64,000 nt of DNA from Streptomyces sp. NBC_01669 (GTDB lineage Bacteria; Actinomycetota; Actinomycetes; Streptomycetales; Streptomycetaceae): assembly GCF_026339735.1 (NCBI RefSeq), contig NZ_JAPEQG010000001.1, forward strand, positions 6,267,501-6,331,500, given 5' to 3'. A program made the translations under genes and the position numbers. Below, in pieces: positions 8,472-17,758 of the stretch; position 1 is the first letter of the stretch; each line of letters starts with the position of its first letter. Below the pieces are notes generated by a model. It saw only the letters and a program-made list of their open reading frames with translations. It did no database searches and was not told the origin of the DNA.

Positions 8472-10082
8472 ATGACTAGTCAGACCACCGCAGAAAAGGC
8501 GTTGCGGGAGCCGCAGGGCACCCCTGCTCCCGCCCCGGCCAAGGGGCTGCGCGGCCACCCCTGGCTGACGCTCTTCTCCGTGGCCATCGGCGTGATGATG
8601 GTCGCGCTCGACGGCACGATCGTCGCGATCGCCAACCCCGCCATCCAGCAGGACCTGCACGCCTCGCTCGCCGACGTCCAGTGGATCACCAACGGCTACA
8701 TGCTCGCACTCGCGGTCTCCCTGATCACCGCGGGCAAGCTCGGTGACCGGTTCGGCCACCGCCAGACCTTCCTGATCGGTGTCGTGGGCTTCGCCGCGGC
8801 ATCGGGAGCCATCGGATTCTCCAGCAGCGTGGCCCTGGTCATCGCGTTCCGGGTGCTGCAGGGCCTTTTCGGCGCCCTGCTGATGCCGGCCGCGCTCGGC
8901 CTGCTGCGCGCCACCTTCCCGGCCGAGAAGCTGAACATGGCGATCGGTATCTGGGGCATGGTCATCGGCGCCTCGACGGCGGGCGGTCCGATCCTCGGCG
9001 GCGTCCTCGTCGAGCACGTCAGCTGGCAGTCCGTCTTCTTCATCAATGTGCCGGTCGGAGTGATCGCGCTTCTGCTCGGCGTGGTGATCCTCAAGGACCA
9101 TCGCGCCGAGAACGCGCCGCGCTCCTTCGACATCGGCGGCATCGTGCTCCTGTCGCAGGCGATGTTCTGCCTGATCTGGGCGCTCATCAAGGGGGCGGAG
9201 TGGGGCTGGGGCGACTTCAGGACGCTCGGCTTCCTGGGGGCGGCCGTGGCCCTGTTCGTGGTGTTCGCCCTCTCCCAGAAGAACGTCAGGGAGCCGCTGA
9301 TCCCGCTGGCGATGTTCCGCTCGGTGCCACTGTCCGCGGGTGTGGTCCTGATGGTGCTGATGGCGTTCGCCTTCATGGGCGGACTCTTCTTCGTCACCTT
9401 CTACCTGCAGAACGTGCACGGCATGAAGGCCGTCGACGCGGGTCTGCACCTGCTGCCGCTGACCGGGATGATGATCGTCGGCTCCCCGCTCGCGGGCCTG
9501 CTGATCACCAAGCTCGGCCCGCGCGTCCCGCTCGTCGGCGGCATGGTGTGCACCGCGGTCGCCATGTTCGGGATGTCCCAGCTGGACACCGGCACCGGCA
9601 CCCTGACCATGTCCATCTGGTTCGGTCTCCTCGGCCTCGGCCTCGCCCCGGTGATGGTCGGCGCCACCGAGGTCATCGTGGGCAACGCCCCGATGGAGCT
9701 CTCCGGCGTCGCGGGCGGACTGCAGCAGGCCGCCATGCAGGTCGGCGGCAGCCTCGGTACGGCGGTGCTGGGTGCGGTCATGGCCTCGCAGGTCGATGCG
9801 AAGCTCGCTGACAACTGGGCTGCCGCAGAGCTTCCGCCGCTCTCGCCGCAGCAGCTGGACCAGGCGTCCTCGGCCGTCGAGGTCGGGATCCCGCCGGTGG
9901 CGTCCGGCACACCGGGTCCGGTCGTGGAGAAGATCACGAGCGTCGCGCATGACACGTTCGTGTCGGGCATGGGCACGGCCTTCATGGTCGCCGGCGTGGT
10001 CGCGGTGATCGCGGCGCTGGTCGCCACGCTCACCAAGCGCGGTGCGAATGCGGAGGCAGGCGCGGGCGCGGGTCACATCTGA
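8472..10082 (+). CDS. MFS drug exporter, DHA2 (EmrB/QacA) family
   Basis: A 536-residue transporter with about 14 membrane helices. The first helix ends in VALDGTIVAIANPAIQQDL, the DHA2 signature region; motif A follows as GKLGDRFGHRQ, and motif C-like glycines appear in GASTAGGPILGGVLVEH. Such proteins export drugs, antiseptics or self-made metabolites by proton antiport. The ATG at 8472 is used rather than an upstream GTG because the palindromic operator lies just before it. It is probably controlled by the divergent TetR gene. A strong hairpin (10147-10180) follows. Confidence 0.93.
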   Translation: MTSQTTAEKALREPQGTPAPAPAKGLRGHPWLTLFSVAIGVMMVALDGTIVAIANPAIQQDLHASLADVQWITNGYMLALAVSLITAGKLGDRFGHRQTFLIGVVGFAAASGAIGFSSSVALVIAFRVLQGLFGALLMPAALGLLRATFPAEKLNMAIGIWGMVIGASTAGGPILGGVLVEHVSWQSVFFINVPVGVIALLLGVVILKDHRAENAPRSFDIGGIVLLSQAMFCLIWALIKGAEWGWGDFRTLGFLGAAVALFVVFALSQKNVREPLIPLAMFRSVPLSAGVVLMVLMAFAFMGGLFFVTFYLQNVHGMKAVDAGLHLLPLTGMMIVGSPLAGLLITKLGPRVPLVGGMVCTAVAMFGMSQLDTGTGTLTMSIWFGLLGLGLAPVMVGATEVIVGNAPMELSGVAGGLQQAAMQVGGSLGTAVLGAVMASQVDAKLADNWAAAELPPLSPQQLDQASSAVEVGIPPVASGTPGPVVEKITSVAHDTFVSGMGTAFMVAGVVAVIAALVATLTKRGANAEAGAGAGHI

Positions 10083-10146
10083 GCCCGCCGCCGGCCCTCG
10101 CCGACCCCTCGCGCCGAGGACGCCCGAGCGTCAACACAGAGCCCAC

Positions 10147-10180
10147 GACAGCCCCGTCGGACCCCTTCGGCGGGGCTGTC
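10147..10180 (+). terminator. Terminator after the MFS exporter
   Basis: GACAGCCCCG pairs exactly with CGGGGCTGTC, a 10-base stem with a 14-base loop, 65 bases after the exporter stop. There is no long T-run, which is usual in high-GC actinobacteria. Confidence 0.7.
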
Positions 10181-10279
10181 GCCTATCCGGGTGGTCCGGC
10201 CCTGCGACCCTTCCCATGGCGCTGCCCCGCAGGTCAGGGTGCGTGCAAGTGATCCACACCACCACGGGGGTTGACTGAT

Positions 10280-10702
10280 ATGCGTACGACTGCGCTTGCC
10301 GCCGCACTGACCGCCACCGCGCTCATCCCGCCGGCCGTACAGGCCTCAGAGACCGCACCGGCCACACAGACCACCCGCACCACGCAGGTCGCATCGGCTC
10401 CGCGGGCCGCGCCGGTCCGGCTCGGGGCGTGCGGGACGGGGCAGCTCTGCCTCTGGGAGAAGCCGGACTTCACCGGGGCCCGGCAGGTCCACGAACTGTC
10501 CACCATCGACATCGAAAGCTGTGTCCCGCTGCCACCGGTCGGCCAGGCCCAGGCGCTCGCCAACCGCACCGGCCGCCCCGTCACCACCTATCAGTCGGCG
10601 GAGTGCGCCGAGACCGGCGAGTTCGAGACCTATCCGGGCGGTGGCACCTGGGTGCCGCAGTCCCCGTACCGGGTCAGGGCCTTCAAAGTCTGGGAGAACT
10701 GA
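10280..10702 (+). CDS. Secreted peptidase inhibitor I36-type protein
   Basis: A 140-residue protein with a signal peptide (MRTTALAAALTATALIPPAVQA) followed by a Thr/Ala-rich linker and one compact beta/gamma-crystallin-like domain, with cysteines in LGACGTGQLCLWEKPDF, the IESC segment and the SAEC segment. It fits the I36 (SMPI-like) family of small secreted metalloprotease inhibitors of Streptomyces; many members have no proven inhibition. ATG 10280 follows a GGGGG run at 9-base spacing. It stands alone, with a terminator on each side. Confidence 0.8.
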   Translation: MRTTALAAALTATALIPPAVQASETAPATQTTRTTQVASAPRAAPVRLGACGTGQLCLWEKPDFTGARQVHELSTIDIESCVPLPPVGQAQALANRTGRPVTTYQSAECAETGEFETYPGGGTWVPQSPYRVRAFKVWEN

Positions 10703-10704
10703 CG

Positions 10705-10742
10705 CCGAAGGGCGGCGGACCAGGAGGTCCGCCGCCCTTCGG
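10705..10742. terminator. Bidirectional terminator between the I36 gene and aceE
   Basis: CCGAAGGGCGGCGGAC pairs perfectly with its complement across a 6-base loop, a 16-base stem. It lies between two convergent genes that end at 10702 (plus) and 10759 (minus), so it can stop transcription from both sides. Confidence 0.85.
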
Positions 10743-10758
10743 ATCTGTCCGGTCGTGC

Positions 10759-13491
10759 CTACGCGTCGCCGCCGGCCGCGCCCGGGTCGGCCGCGGTCAC
10801 GTCCAGGAGTTCGTACCGGTCGATCGCCTGCTTCAGCAGCGAACGGTCGACCCGTCCCTCCTTCGCGAGCTCGGTGAGCACCGCGAGGACGATCGACTGC
10901 GCGTCGATGTGGAAGTACCGGCGGGCCGCGCCACGCGTGTCGGCGAAGCCGAAGCCGTCCGCGCCCAGCGACTGGTACGCACCGGGAACCCAGCGCGCGA
11001 TCTGGTCCGGCACCGAACGCATCCAGTCCGAGACCGCCACGAACGGGCCCTCGGAGCCGGAGAGCTTCCGGGTCACGTACGGGACGCGCTGCTCCTCCTC
11101 CGGGTGCAGCAGGTTGTACCGCTCCACCTCGACGGCCTCGCGGCGCAGCTCGTTCCAGGAGGTCGCCGACCAGACGTCCGCCTTCACGTTCCACTCGTCG
11201 GCGAGGATCCGCTGCGCCTCGACCGCCCACGGGACCGCCACACCGGACGCCATGATCTGGGCCGGGACCGCACCCTTCTCGCCGCTCCTGTAGCGGTAGA
11301 CGCCCTTGAGGATGCCTTCGACGTCCACGTTCTCCGGCTCGGCCGGGTGCTGGATCGGCTCGTTGTAGACGGTGAGGTAGTAGAAGACGTCCTCGCTGTT
11401 CTCGCCGTACATCCTGCGCAGACCGTCCTTGACGATGTGCGCGATCTCGTAGCTGAACGCCGGGTCGTACGCCACACAGCCGGGGTTCGTCGAGGCGAGC
11501 AGCTGGGAGTGGCCGTCCGCGTGCTGCAGACCCTCACCGGTCAGCGTCGTACGACCGGCGGTGGCACCCAGCACGAAGCCGCGCGCGAGCTGGTCGGCCA
11601 TCTGCCAGAACTGGTCACCGGTGCGCTGGAAACCGAACATCGAGTAGAAGACGTACACCGGGATCAGCGGCTCGCCGTGCGTGGCGTACGCGGAACCCGC
11701 GGCGATCAGCGACGCCGTGCAACCCGCCTCGGAGATGCCGTCGTGCAGCATCTGACCGGTCGGCGACTCCTTGTACGCGAGCAGCAGATCGCGGTCCACT
11801 GCCTCGTACTGCTGACCGAGCGGGTTGTAGATCTTCGCGCTCGGGAAGAACGCGTCCATGCCGAAGGTGCGGTACTCGTCGGGTGCGATCAGCACGAAAC
11901 GCCTGCCGATCTCCTTGTCCCGCATGAGGTCCTTCAGGATGCGGACGAACGCCATGGTCGTGGCGATCGACTGCTGACCCGAACCCTTCTTCGCGGTCGC
12001 GTACGTCTTGTCCTCGGGGAGAACCAGCGGCTTCGCGCGCACCACACGGGTCGGGACATAACCGCCCAGACTCTTGCGGCGGTCGTGCATGTACTGGATT
12101 TCTTCCGAGTTGCGGCCCGGGTGGTAGTACGGCGGGTAGCCCTCGTCCAGCTGCTTGTCCGTGATCGGGATGTGCAGCCGGTCGCGGAACCGCTTGAGGT
12201 CCTCGACCGTGAGCTTCTTCATCTGGTGGGTCGCGTTGCGGCCCTCGAAGTTCGGCCCCAGGGTCCAGCCCTTGACCGTCTGCGCGAGGATCACCGTCGG
12301 CTGGCCCTTGTGGGCCTTGGCCGCCGCGTACGCCGCGTAGACCTTCCTGTGGTCGTGACCGCCGCGGCCCAGGTGCAGGATCTGGTCGTCGGTCATGTCC
12401 TTGACCATGTCGCGCAGCCGCGGGTCGTCCCCGAAGAAGTGCTCACGGATGTACGCGCCCGACTCGGTGGCGTACGTCTGGAACTGGCCGTCCGGCGTGG
12501 TGTTCAGCTTGTTGACCAGGATGCCCGTGCGGTCCTGCGCCAGCAGCGGGTCCCAGGAGCGGTCCCAGACCAGCTTGATGACGTTCCAGCCGGCACCGCG
12601 GAACTGCGACTCCAGCTCCTGGATGATCTTGCCGTTGCCGCGCACCGGACCGTCGAGGCGCTGCAGGTTGCAGTTGACCACGAAGGTCAGGTTGTCCAGG
12701 CCCTCACGGGCGGCGATGGAGAGCTGGCCGAGCGACTCGGGCTCGTCCATCTCGCCGTCGCCCAGGTATGCCCAGACGTGGGACCGGGAGGTGTCGGCGA
12801 TGCCGCGCGCCTCCATGTAGCGGTTCATCCGGGCCTGGTAGATCGCGCCGAGCGGACCGAGGCCCATCGAGACGGTCGGGAACTCCCAGAAGTCCGGCAT
12901 CAGCCGCGGGTGCGGGTAGCTGGACAGGCCGTTCGGCGCCTTGGACTTCTCCTGGCGGAAGGCGTCGAGCTGTGCCTCGTTCAGCCGGTCGAGCAGGAAC
13001 GCGCGGGCGTAGATACCGGGGGACGCGTGCCCCTGGAAGAAGATCTGGTCGCCGCCCAGACCGTCGTCCTTGCCCCGGAAGAAGTGGTTGAAGCCCACGT
13101 CGTACAGCGAGGCGGAGGAGGCGAACGTGGCGATGTGACCGCCGACGCCGATACCCGGGCGCTGGGCGCGCGACACCATCACGGCCGCGTTCCAGCGGGT
13201 CGCGTTGAGGACCTTGCGCTCGATCTCCTCGTCGCCGGGGAAGAACGGCTCGTCCTTCGTGGCGATCGTGTTCACGTAGTCCGTACTGCGCATCTCCGGC
13301 ACGGCGACGCGCTTCTCGCGCGCGCGCTCGATGAGCCGGAGCATCAGGTAGCGGGCCCGCTCACGGCCGCGCTCGTCGACGGCGGCGTCGAGGGAGTCGA
13401 GCCATTCCTGGGTCTCTTCGGGATCGAAGTCCGGGACCTGGCTCGGAAGGCCGCCAATGATGATCGGGTTGCGATCGGATCCGGAAGCCAC
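10759..13491 (-). CDS. aceE: Pyruvate dehydrogenase E1 component, homodimeric type
   Basis: A 910-residue thiamine-diphosphate enzyme of full family length. It decarboxylates pyruvate and transfers the acetyl group to the lipoyl arm of E2, feeding acetyl-CoA to the TCA cycle and polyketide precursors. The ThDP/Mg motif is clear: GDGEMDEPES, with the closing NCN in TFVVNCNLQRL. The N-terminal GHIATFASSASLYDVGFNHF is the usual AceE segment, and TTLTGEGLQHADGHS in the C-terminal half is conserved in AceE. It is monocistronic here; E2 and E3 are not nearby, as is usual for actinobacteria. About 480 bases with no gene separate it from the divergent DUF3052 gene and must hold its promoter. Confidence 0.98.
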   Translation of the reverse strand: MASGSDRNPIIIGGLPSQVPDFDPEETQEWLDSLDAAVDERGRERARYLMLRLIERAREKRVAVPEMRSTDYVNTIATKDEPFFPGDEEIERKVLNATRWNAAVMVSRAQRPGIGVGGHIATFASSASLYDVGFNHFFRGKDDGLGGDQIFFQGHASPGIYARAFLLDRLNEAQLDAFRQEKSKAPNGLSSYPHPRLMPDFWEFPTVSMGLGPLGAIYQARMNRYMEARGIADTSRSHVWAYLGDGEMDEPESLGQLSIAAREGLDNLTFVVNCNLQRLDGPVRGNGKIIQELESQFRGAGWNVIKLVWDRSWDPLLAQDRTGILVNKLNTTPDGQFQTYATESGAYIREHFFGDDPRLRDMVKDMTDDQILHLGRGGHDHRKVYAAYAAAKAHKGQPTVILAQTVKGWTLGPNFEGRNATHQMKKLTVEDLKRFRDRLHIPITDKQLDEGYPPYYHPGRNSEEIQYMHDRRKSLGGYVPTRVVRAKPLVLPEDKTYATAKKGSGQQSIATTMAFVRILKDLMRDKEIGRRFVLIAPDEYRTFGMDAFFPSAKIYNPLGQQYEAVDRDLLLAYKESPTGQMLHDGISEAGCTASLIAAGSAYATHGEPLIPVYVFYSMFGFQRTGDQFWQMADQLARGFVLGATAGRTTLTGEGLQHADGHSQLLASTNPGCVAYDPAFSYEIAHIVKDGLRRMYGENSEDVFYYLTVYNEPIQHPAEPENVDVEGILKGVYRYRSGEKGAVPAQIMASGVAVPWAVEAQRILADEWNVKADVWSATSWNELRREAVEVERYNLLHPEEEQRVPYVTRKLSGSEGPFVAVSDWMRSVPDQIARWVPGAYQSLGADGFGFADTRGAARRYFHIDAQSIVLAVLTELAKEGRVDRSLLKQAIDRYELLDVTAADPGAAGGDA

Positions 13492-13972
13492 GCTGTTCCT
13501 TCGCTGTTCGGTGCTGCTCTACGGGGCCTGGTTTCGGGAGGCACGCCCCCGGGATGTATGCATGTACGCCAGCACCATCGTGTACCGCGACGACGCATAC
13601 GTCATCTCTACCGAGGGGTAACCGCCAGGTGGTGAGACATCATGTCCGGTGCGCCAGGGCGGCCCGGCAGACGGGTTGGATCAAACCGCAACCATACGCC
13701 CAACCCGTCCAAGCGTTCCCAAAGGCTGTTCGACTCCGATTGGCGGACCGAAACGGCATAAGCTGTGGAAGGACGTAAAGGGTGTGGGCGGTCGTGTGGA
13801 GCCCAGTCAGGGACCTGCCGATCGTGCGGCGACGTGGCAGGGAACGTCACCGTTTAGGCGGTCTCGCACGCTGGGTACTTGCGCGATCCGCCGCGCCCGT
13901 GTGGACTACGGCCAACGCCCCGCGCACGCGCGTGGCTGAAGCATTTTCCGAAACATGATCAGGAGGCAACCC
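13492..13972. other. Intergenic region between aceE and the DUF3052 gene
   Basis: About 480 bases between two divergent genes. It must hold both promoters, but no convincing -35/-10 pair, riboswitch or convincing small gene is visible. The short frames here lack ribosome sites and have no recognisable product. An AGGAGG at 13961-13966 serves the DUF3052 start. Confidence 0.5.
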
Positions 13973-14410
13973 GTGAGCGCGACCGCGGACCACGCGGAGG
14001 AACGGACCAACTCGGCTGCACGGCTGGGGTTCGAGCCCGGACAGGTGGTCCAGGAGATCGGCTACGACGACGACGTCGAGCAGGAGCTCCGTGAGGGCAT
14101 TGAGGCCACTACCGGCCAGGAACTCGTCGATGAGGACTACGACGACGTCGCTGACGTCGTCCTGCTGTGGTTCCGCGACGAGGACGGCGACCTTACGGAC
14201 GCGCTGGTGGATGCCATTGGTCTGATCGACGAAGGCGGTGTGATCTGGCTGATGACGCCGAAGACCGGCCGCGAAGGCTACGTCGAACCGAGCGATATCA
14301 ACGAGGCCGGCCAGACAGCCGGTCTTTCCCAGACCAAGAGCATCAATGCGGGCAAGGACTGGACGGGCAGCCGTTTGGTCACCCCGAAGTCGGCCAAAGC
14401 CAGGCGCTGA
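13973..14410 (+). CDS. DUF3052 family protein
   Basis: A 145-residue acidic protein of the DUF3052 family, found widely in actinobacteria next to the pyruvate dehydrogenase E1 gene. It reads ARLGFEPGQVVQEIGYDDDV near the start and VVLLWFRDEDGDLTDALVDA in the middle. No catalytic motif is evident and the function is not established; related proteins have been linked to regulation and binding of partners in actinobacteria, which I cannot verify here. The GTG at 13973 is chosen because AGGAGG lies 6 bases upstream; an ATG at 13955 has none. A strong hairpin follows. Confidence 0.85.
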   Translation: MSATADHAEERTNSAARLGFEPGQVVQEIGYDDDVEQELREGIEATTGQELVDEDYDDVADVVLLWFRDEDGDLTDALVDAIGLIDEGGVIWLMTPKTGREGYVEPSDINEAGQTAGLSQTKSINAGKDWTGSRLVTPKSAKARR

Positions 14411-14426
14411 ACCGCACTCACCACGA

Positions 14427-14457
14427 GGCCCCCGCCGGTCGTGCACCGGCGGGGGCC
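14427..14457 (+). terminator. Terminator after the DUF3052 gene
   Basis: GGCCCCCGCCGG pairs exactly with CCGGCGGGGGCC across a 7-base loop, 16 bases after the stop codon. Confidence 0.85.
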
Positions 14458-14585
14458 TTCGTATGCCCGTTCACATGTGCCCCGCCCGCGCACATCCCTG
14501 TCCGCGGGCCCGCCGAGGTCTCTGCGTAGGGTGGGAGTCCACCCGGACAGCCCAGCCCGGTGAAGCAGTGAAGGGACGCGTTTCC

Positions 14586-15044
14586 ATGGCGATCGAGGTC
14601 GGTACCCAGGCCCCGGATTTCGAGCTGAAGGACAACCACGGCCGGACCGTGAAGCTCTCCGACTTCCGCGGCGAGAAGAACGTGGTGCTGCTGTTCTACC
14701 CGTTCGCCTTCACCGGCGTCTGCACGGGTGAGCTCTGCGCGCTGCGCGACGAGCTGCCGCGGTTCGAGAACGACGACACGCAGCTGCTGGCCGTCTCCAA
14801 CGACTCCATCCACACCCTGCGCGTCTTCGCCGAGCAGGAGGGCCTCGAGTACCCGCTGGTCTCGGACTTCTGGCCGCACGGCGCGACCTCCCGCGCCTAC
14901 GGCGTCTTCGACGAGGAGAAGGGCTGCGCGGTGCGTGGCACCTTCATCATCGACAAGGAGGGCGTGGTGCGCTGGACCGTCGTCAACGGCCTGCCGGACG
15001 CGCGCGACCTGAACGACTACATCAAGGCCCTCGACGCGATCTGA
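14586..15044 (+). CDS. Peroxiredoxin, AhpE-like
   Basis: A 152-residue thiol peroxidase, the length of mycobacterial AhpE. The peroxidatic cysteine is in FAFTGVCTGELCALRDELP (about residue 45), with the PxxxT/SxxC geometry as PFAFTGVC; a second Cys four residues later could act in recycling. The conserved Arg lies in AVRGTFIIDKEGV. It reduces hydrogen peroxide, organic peroxides or peroxynitrite in the cytoplasm. The frame extends far upstream, but ATG 14586 gives the correct family N terminus (MAIEVGTQAPDFEL). It sits between the DUF3052 gene and the Ter locus, consistent with a stress-response neighbourhood. Confidence 0.93.
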   Translation: MAIEVGTQAPDFELKDNHGRTVKLSDFRGEKNVVLLFYPFAFTGVCTGELCALRDELPRFENDDTQLLAVSNDSIHTLRVFAEQEGLEYPLVSDFWPHGATSRAYGVFDEEKGCAVRGTFIIDKEGVVRWTVVNGLPDARDLNDYIKALDAI

Positions 15045-15094
15045 TCCGGTTCCGGACGATCCCGCGTCGGTGTTCCGGAGGATCTCCCGGCGCC

Positions 15095-15121
15095 CCCGGC
15101 CAAAAGCCTGTTTTGGCCGGG
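15095..15121 (+). terminator. Terminator between the peroxiredoxin gene and terD
   Basis: CCCGGCCAAAA pairs exactly with TTTTGGCCGGG across a 5-base loop. The TTTT within the 3' arm gives a classic intrinsic terminator shape, and it isolates the Ter genes from the peroxiredoxin transcript. Confidence 0.85.
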
Positions 15122-15214
15122 AACCGGTCACTAGGATCCACTCGTTGATCCGATGCCAACGCAACGTGGAGGCGCCGGCAGTCGTCGGCCCCCAAGAAAC
15201 CAATGGGAGGACTC

Positions 15215-15790
15215 GTGGGAGTCAGCCTCAGCAAGGGCGGCAACGTCTCGCTGACCAAGGCCGCGCCCAACCTGACCGCTGTCGTCGTCGGTCTGGGGTG
15301 GGATGCCCGTACCACCACCGGTGGAGACTTCGACCTCGACGCCAGCGCGCTGCTGACCAACGCCGAGGGCAAGGTCGGCAGCGACGGTAATTTCGTCTTC
15401 TTCAACAACCTCAAGAGCCCCGACGGCTCCGTCGAGCACACCGGTGACAACCTCACCGGTGAGGGCGAGGGCGACGACGAGGTCATCAAGGTGAACCTGG
15501 CCGGAGTCCCGGCCGACGTCGACAAGATCGTCTTCCCGGTCTCGATCTACGAGGCCGAGACCCGCCAGCAGAGCTTCGGCCAGGTGCGCAACGCGTACAT
15601 CCGCGTGGTGAACCAGGCGGACAACAGCGAGCTCGCGCGGTACGACCTGAGCGAGGACGCCTCGACGGAGACCGCCATGGTCTTCGGCGAGCTGTACCGC
15701 AACGGCGCCGAGTGGAAGTTCCGTGCCATCGGCCAGGGCTACGCCTCGGGTCTGCGCGGCATCGCGCAGGACTTCGGCGTCAACGTCTGA
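15215..15790 (+). CDS. terD: TerD family tellurium/stress resistance protein (first copy)
   Basis: A 191-residue TerD-fold protein. The calcium-binding signatures are present: DFDLDASALL near residue 40 and HTGDNLTGEGEGDDE near residue 78. The C-terminal TGxxxx-type end reads KFRAIGQGYASGLRGIAQDF. TerD proteins are cytoplasmic or membrane-associated Ca-binding beta sandwiches needed for resistance to tellurite, phage, colicins or oxidative stress; in Streptomyces they also affect differentiation. GTG 15215 is preferred over an ATG four codons upstream because GGGAGGA lies just before it and the product then begins with the usual MGVSLSKGGNVSL. It is followed by a paralogue with similar sequence. 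Confidence 0.95.
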   Translation: MGVSLSKGGNVSLTKAAPNLTAVVVGLGWDARTTTGGDFDLDASALLTNAEGKVGSDGNFVFFNNLKSPDGSVEHTGDNLTGEGEGDDEVIKVNLAGVPADVDKIVFPVSIYEAETRQQSFGQVRNAYIRVVNQADNSELARYDLSEDASTETAMVFGELYRNGAEWKFRAIGQGYASGLRGIAQDFGVNV

Positions 15791-15792
15791 GT

Positions 15793-15819
15793 ACGGCCCA
15801 GAGAGCGCGACCGGGCCGT
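15793..15819 (+). terminator. Possible weak hairpin between the two terD genes
   Basis: ACGGCCC pairs with GGGCCGT across 13 bases right after the first terD stop. It could attenuate read-through or stabilise the upstream mRNA. The stem is short. Confidence 0.4.
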
Positions 15820-15968
15820 TCCTGAGAAGGCGCAGCCCGGGCCGCGCCCGAGGGTGTCCGGCCATGATCCGCCGTACACCCCCCAGCACGTCCCCGTCCG
15901 GCGCCGCACCCAGTGCGGCGCCGGACGCGCTCAACAGACGGTTCATCGACTCGGGGAGGACTCACATC

Positions 15969-16544
15969 ATGGGCGTCACACTCGCCAAGGGGGGCAATGT
16001 CTCCCTCTCCAAGGCCGCACCCAACCTCACCCAGGTGCTCGTCGGCCTCGGCTGGGACGCACGATCCACCACGGGCGCCGACTTCGACCTCGACGCCAGC
16101 GCGCTGCTGTGCCAGTCGGGCCGGGTGCTCGGCGACGAATGGTTCGTCTTCTACAACAACCTCACGAGTCCGGACGGCTCCGTGGAACACACGGGCGACA
16201 ATCTCACCGGTGAGGGCGAGGGCGACGACGAGTCGGTCATCGTGAACCTCAACCAGGTCCCCGCCCACTGCGACAAGATCGTTTTTCCGGTCTCGATCCA
16301 TGAGGCCGACAACCGCGGGCAGACTTTCGGCCAGGTCAGCAACGCGTTCATTCGCGTGGTGAACCAGGCGGACGGCCAGGAACTCGCGCGCTACGACTTG
16401 AGCGAGGACGCCTCCACCGAGACCGCGATGATCTTCGGCGAGCTCTACCGGTACAACGGCGAGTGGAAGTTCCGTGCAGTGGGACAGGGGTACGCGTCGG
16501 GGCTGCGGGGCATCGCTCTAGACTTCGGGGTCAACGTTTCGTAA
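15969..16544 (+). CDS. terD: TerD family tellurium/stress resistance protein (second copy)
   Basis: A 191-residue paralogue of the preceding TerD, alike over its whole length, with the same DFDLDASALL and HTGDNLTGEGEGDDE calcium sites and the same C-terminal end. It differs in an extra Cys (CQSGRVLGDEW) and in some loops. ATG 15969 follows GGGGAGGA at normal spacing. Both copies are complete and have typical codon use, so both are probably functional; different partner binding would explain retention. It lies 71 bases upstream of the DUF475 gene and may be co-transcribed with it. Confidence 0.95.
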   Translation: MGVTLAKGGNVSLSKAAPNLTQVLVGLGWDARSTTGADFDLDASALLCQSGRVLGDEWFVFYNNLTSPDGSVEHTGDNLTGEGEGDDESVIVNLNQVPAHCDKIVFPVSIHEADNRGQTFGQVSNAFIRVVNQADGQELARYDLSEDASTETAMIFGELYRYNGEWKFRAVGQGYASGLRGIALDFGVNVS

Positions 16545-16615
16545 AGCCGCGCACGGCGCGGGGGAGCCCCGTACACATCCGGGGGAGACCCGTTACATAC
16601 ACGATGGGGTAGCCA

Positions 16616-17758
16616 GTGCTTCTGAAAACCTTCGGCTGGTCGTTCGCGATTACCGCGCTCGGCCTGGTCGCAGCGGTGCTCTACGGGGGGTGGGAAGCAT
16701 TCGGTGTGGTCGCGATTCTTTCCGTCCTCGAGATCTCGCTGTCCTTCGACAATGCGGTGGTCAACGCCGGAATCCTGAAGAAGATGAATGCCTTCTGGCA
16801 GAAGATCTTCCTCACGGTCGGTGTACTCATCGCGGTCTTCGGTATGCGGCTGGTCTTCCCCGTCGTGATCGTGGCCATCACCGCCAAGATCGGGCCCATC
16901 GAGGCGGTCGATCTCTCGTTCAGCCAGCCCGAGCGCTACCAGGAACTGGTCACGGACGCCCACCCGGCGATCGCCGCCTTCGGTGGCATGTTCCTTCTGA
17001 TGATCTTCCTCGACTTCATTTTCGAGGACCGTGACATCCAGTGGCTGCGCTGGATCGAGCGCCCGCTCGCCAAGCTCGGCAAGGTCGACATGCTGTCGGT
17101 CTGCATCGCGCTCATCGTGCTGCTGGTCTCGGCCATGACCTTCGCGACCCAGGCGCACCAGCACGGCGGCGCGCACGCGGACAAGGCGGAGACCGTCCTG
17201 CTCGCGGGTGTCGCGGGTCTGATCACGTACCTCATCGTCGGCGGTCTCTCCGGCTACTTCGAGAACAAGCTCGAGGAAGAGGAGGAGCGCGACCACGAGG
17301 CCGAGGAAGAGGCCAGGAAGACCGGCAAGAAGCTGTCCGCGGTGGCGCTCTCCGGCAAGGCCGCGTTCTTCATGTTCCTCTACCTCGAAGTCCTCGACGC
17401 GTCCTTCTCGTTCGACGGTGTCATCGGCGCCTTCGCCATCACCAACGAGATCGTGCTGATGGCCCTCGGCCTCGGCATCGGCGCCATGTACGTCCGGTCG
17501 CTCACGGTCTACCTGGTCCGCCAGGGCACCCTGGACGACTATGTCTACCTGGAGCACGGCGCGCACTACGCCATCGGCGCGCTGTCCGTCATCCTTCTCG
17601 TCACCATCCAGTACCAGATCAACGAGATCATCACCGGTCTCGTCGGCGTCGTCCTGATCGGCTGGTCCTTCTGGTCCTCCGTCCGGCGCAACAAGGCCCT
17701 GGAGGCCGGGGGCGGCGACGACTCGGATTCCAGGGCGGAGGTCCCGTCCGGGGTGTGA
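16616..17758 (+). CDS. DUF475 integral membrane protein (TerC-like)
   Basis: A 380-residue membrane protein with about nine helices. Two related halves keep the TerC-superfamily acidic motifs: SLSFDNAVVNAGI near residue 45 and ASFSFDGVIGAFAI near residue 265. A charged Glu/Lys-rich cytoplasmic loop (about residues 215-245) separates them. TerC relatives are implicated in metal (Mn) export or metal homeostasis and physically partner TerD-type proteins. The GTG at 16616 gives the usual DUF475 start. Position directly after two terD genes supports a membrane-anchored Ter complex. Confidence 0.88.
   Translation: MLLKTFGWSFAITALGLVAAVLYGGWEAFGVVAILSVLEISLSFDNAVVNAGILKKMNAFWQKIFLTVGVLIAVFGMRLVFPVVIVAITAKIGPIEAVDLSFSQPERYQELVTDAHPAIAAFGGMFLLMIFLDFIFEDRDIQWLRWIERPLAKLGKVDMLSVCIALIVLLVSAMTFATQAHQHGGAHADKAETVLLAGVAGLITYLIVGGLSGYFENKLEEEEERDHEAEEEARKTGKKLSAVALSGKAAFFMFLYLEVLDASFSFDGVIGAFAITNEIVLMALGLGIGAMYVRSLTVYLVRQGTLDDYVYLEHGAHYAIGALSVILLVTIQYQINEIITGLVGVVLIGWSFWSSVRRNKALEAGGGDDSDSRAEVPSGV

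Noticed and set aside
10429..13635. A 1068-codon open frame on the plus strand opposite aceE
   Set aside because: It is an antisense shadow of a well-defined enzyme gene; composition is Arg/Val/His/Leu-rich without any domain, as expected in high-GC DNA.
13492..13972. Small protein genes between aceE and DUF3052
   Set aside because: Short frames only, without ribosome sites or recognisable products.
15045..15214. Riboswitch upstream of the first terD
   Set aside because: Only a simple terminator hairpin (15095-15121) is visible; no conserved aptamer pattern could be identified.
16545..16615. Metal (Mn) riboswitch before the DUF475 gene
   Set aside because: Only 70 bases separate the genes, and no recognisable aptamer fits.
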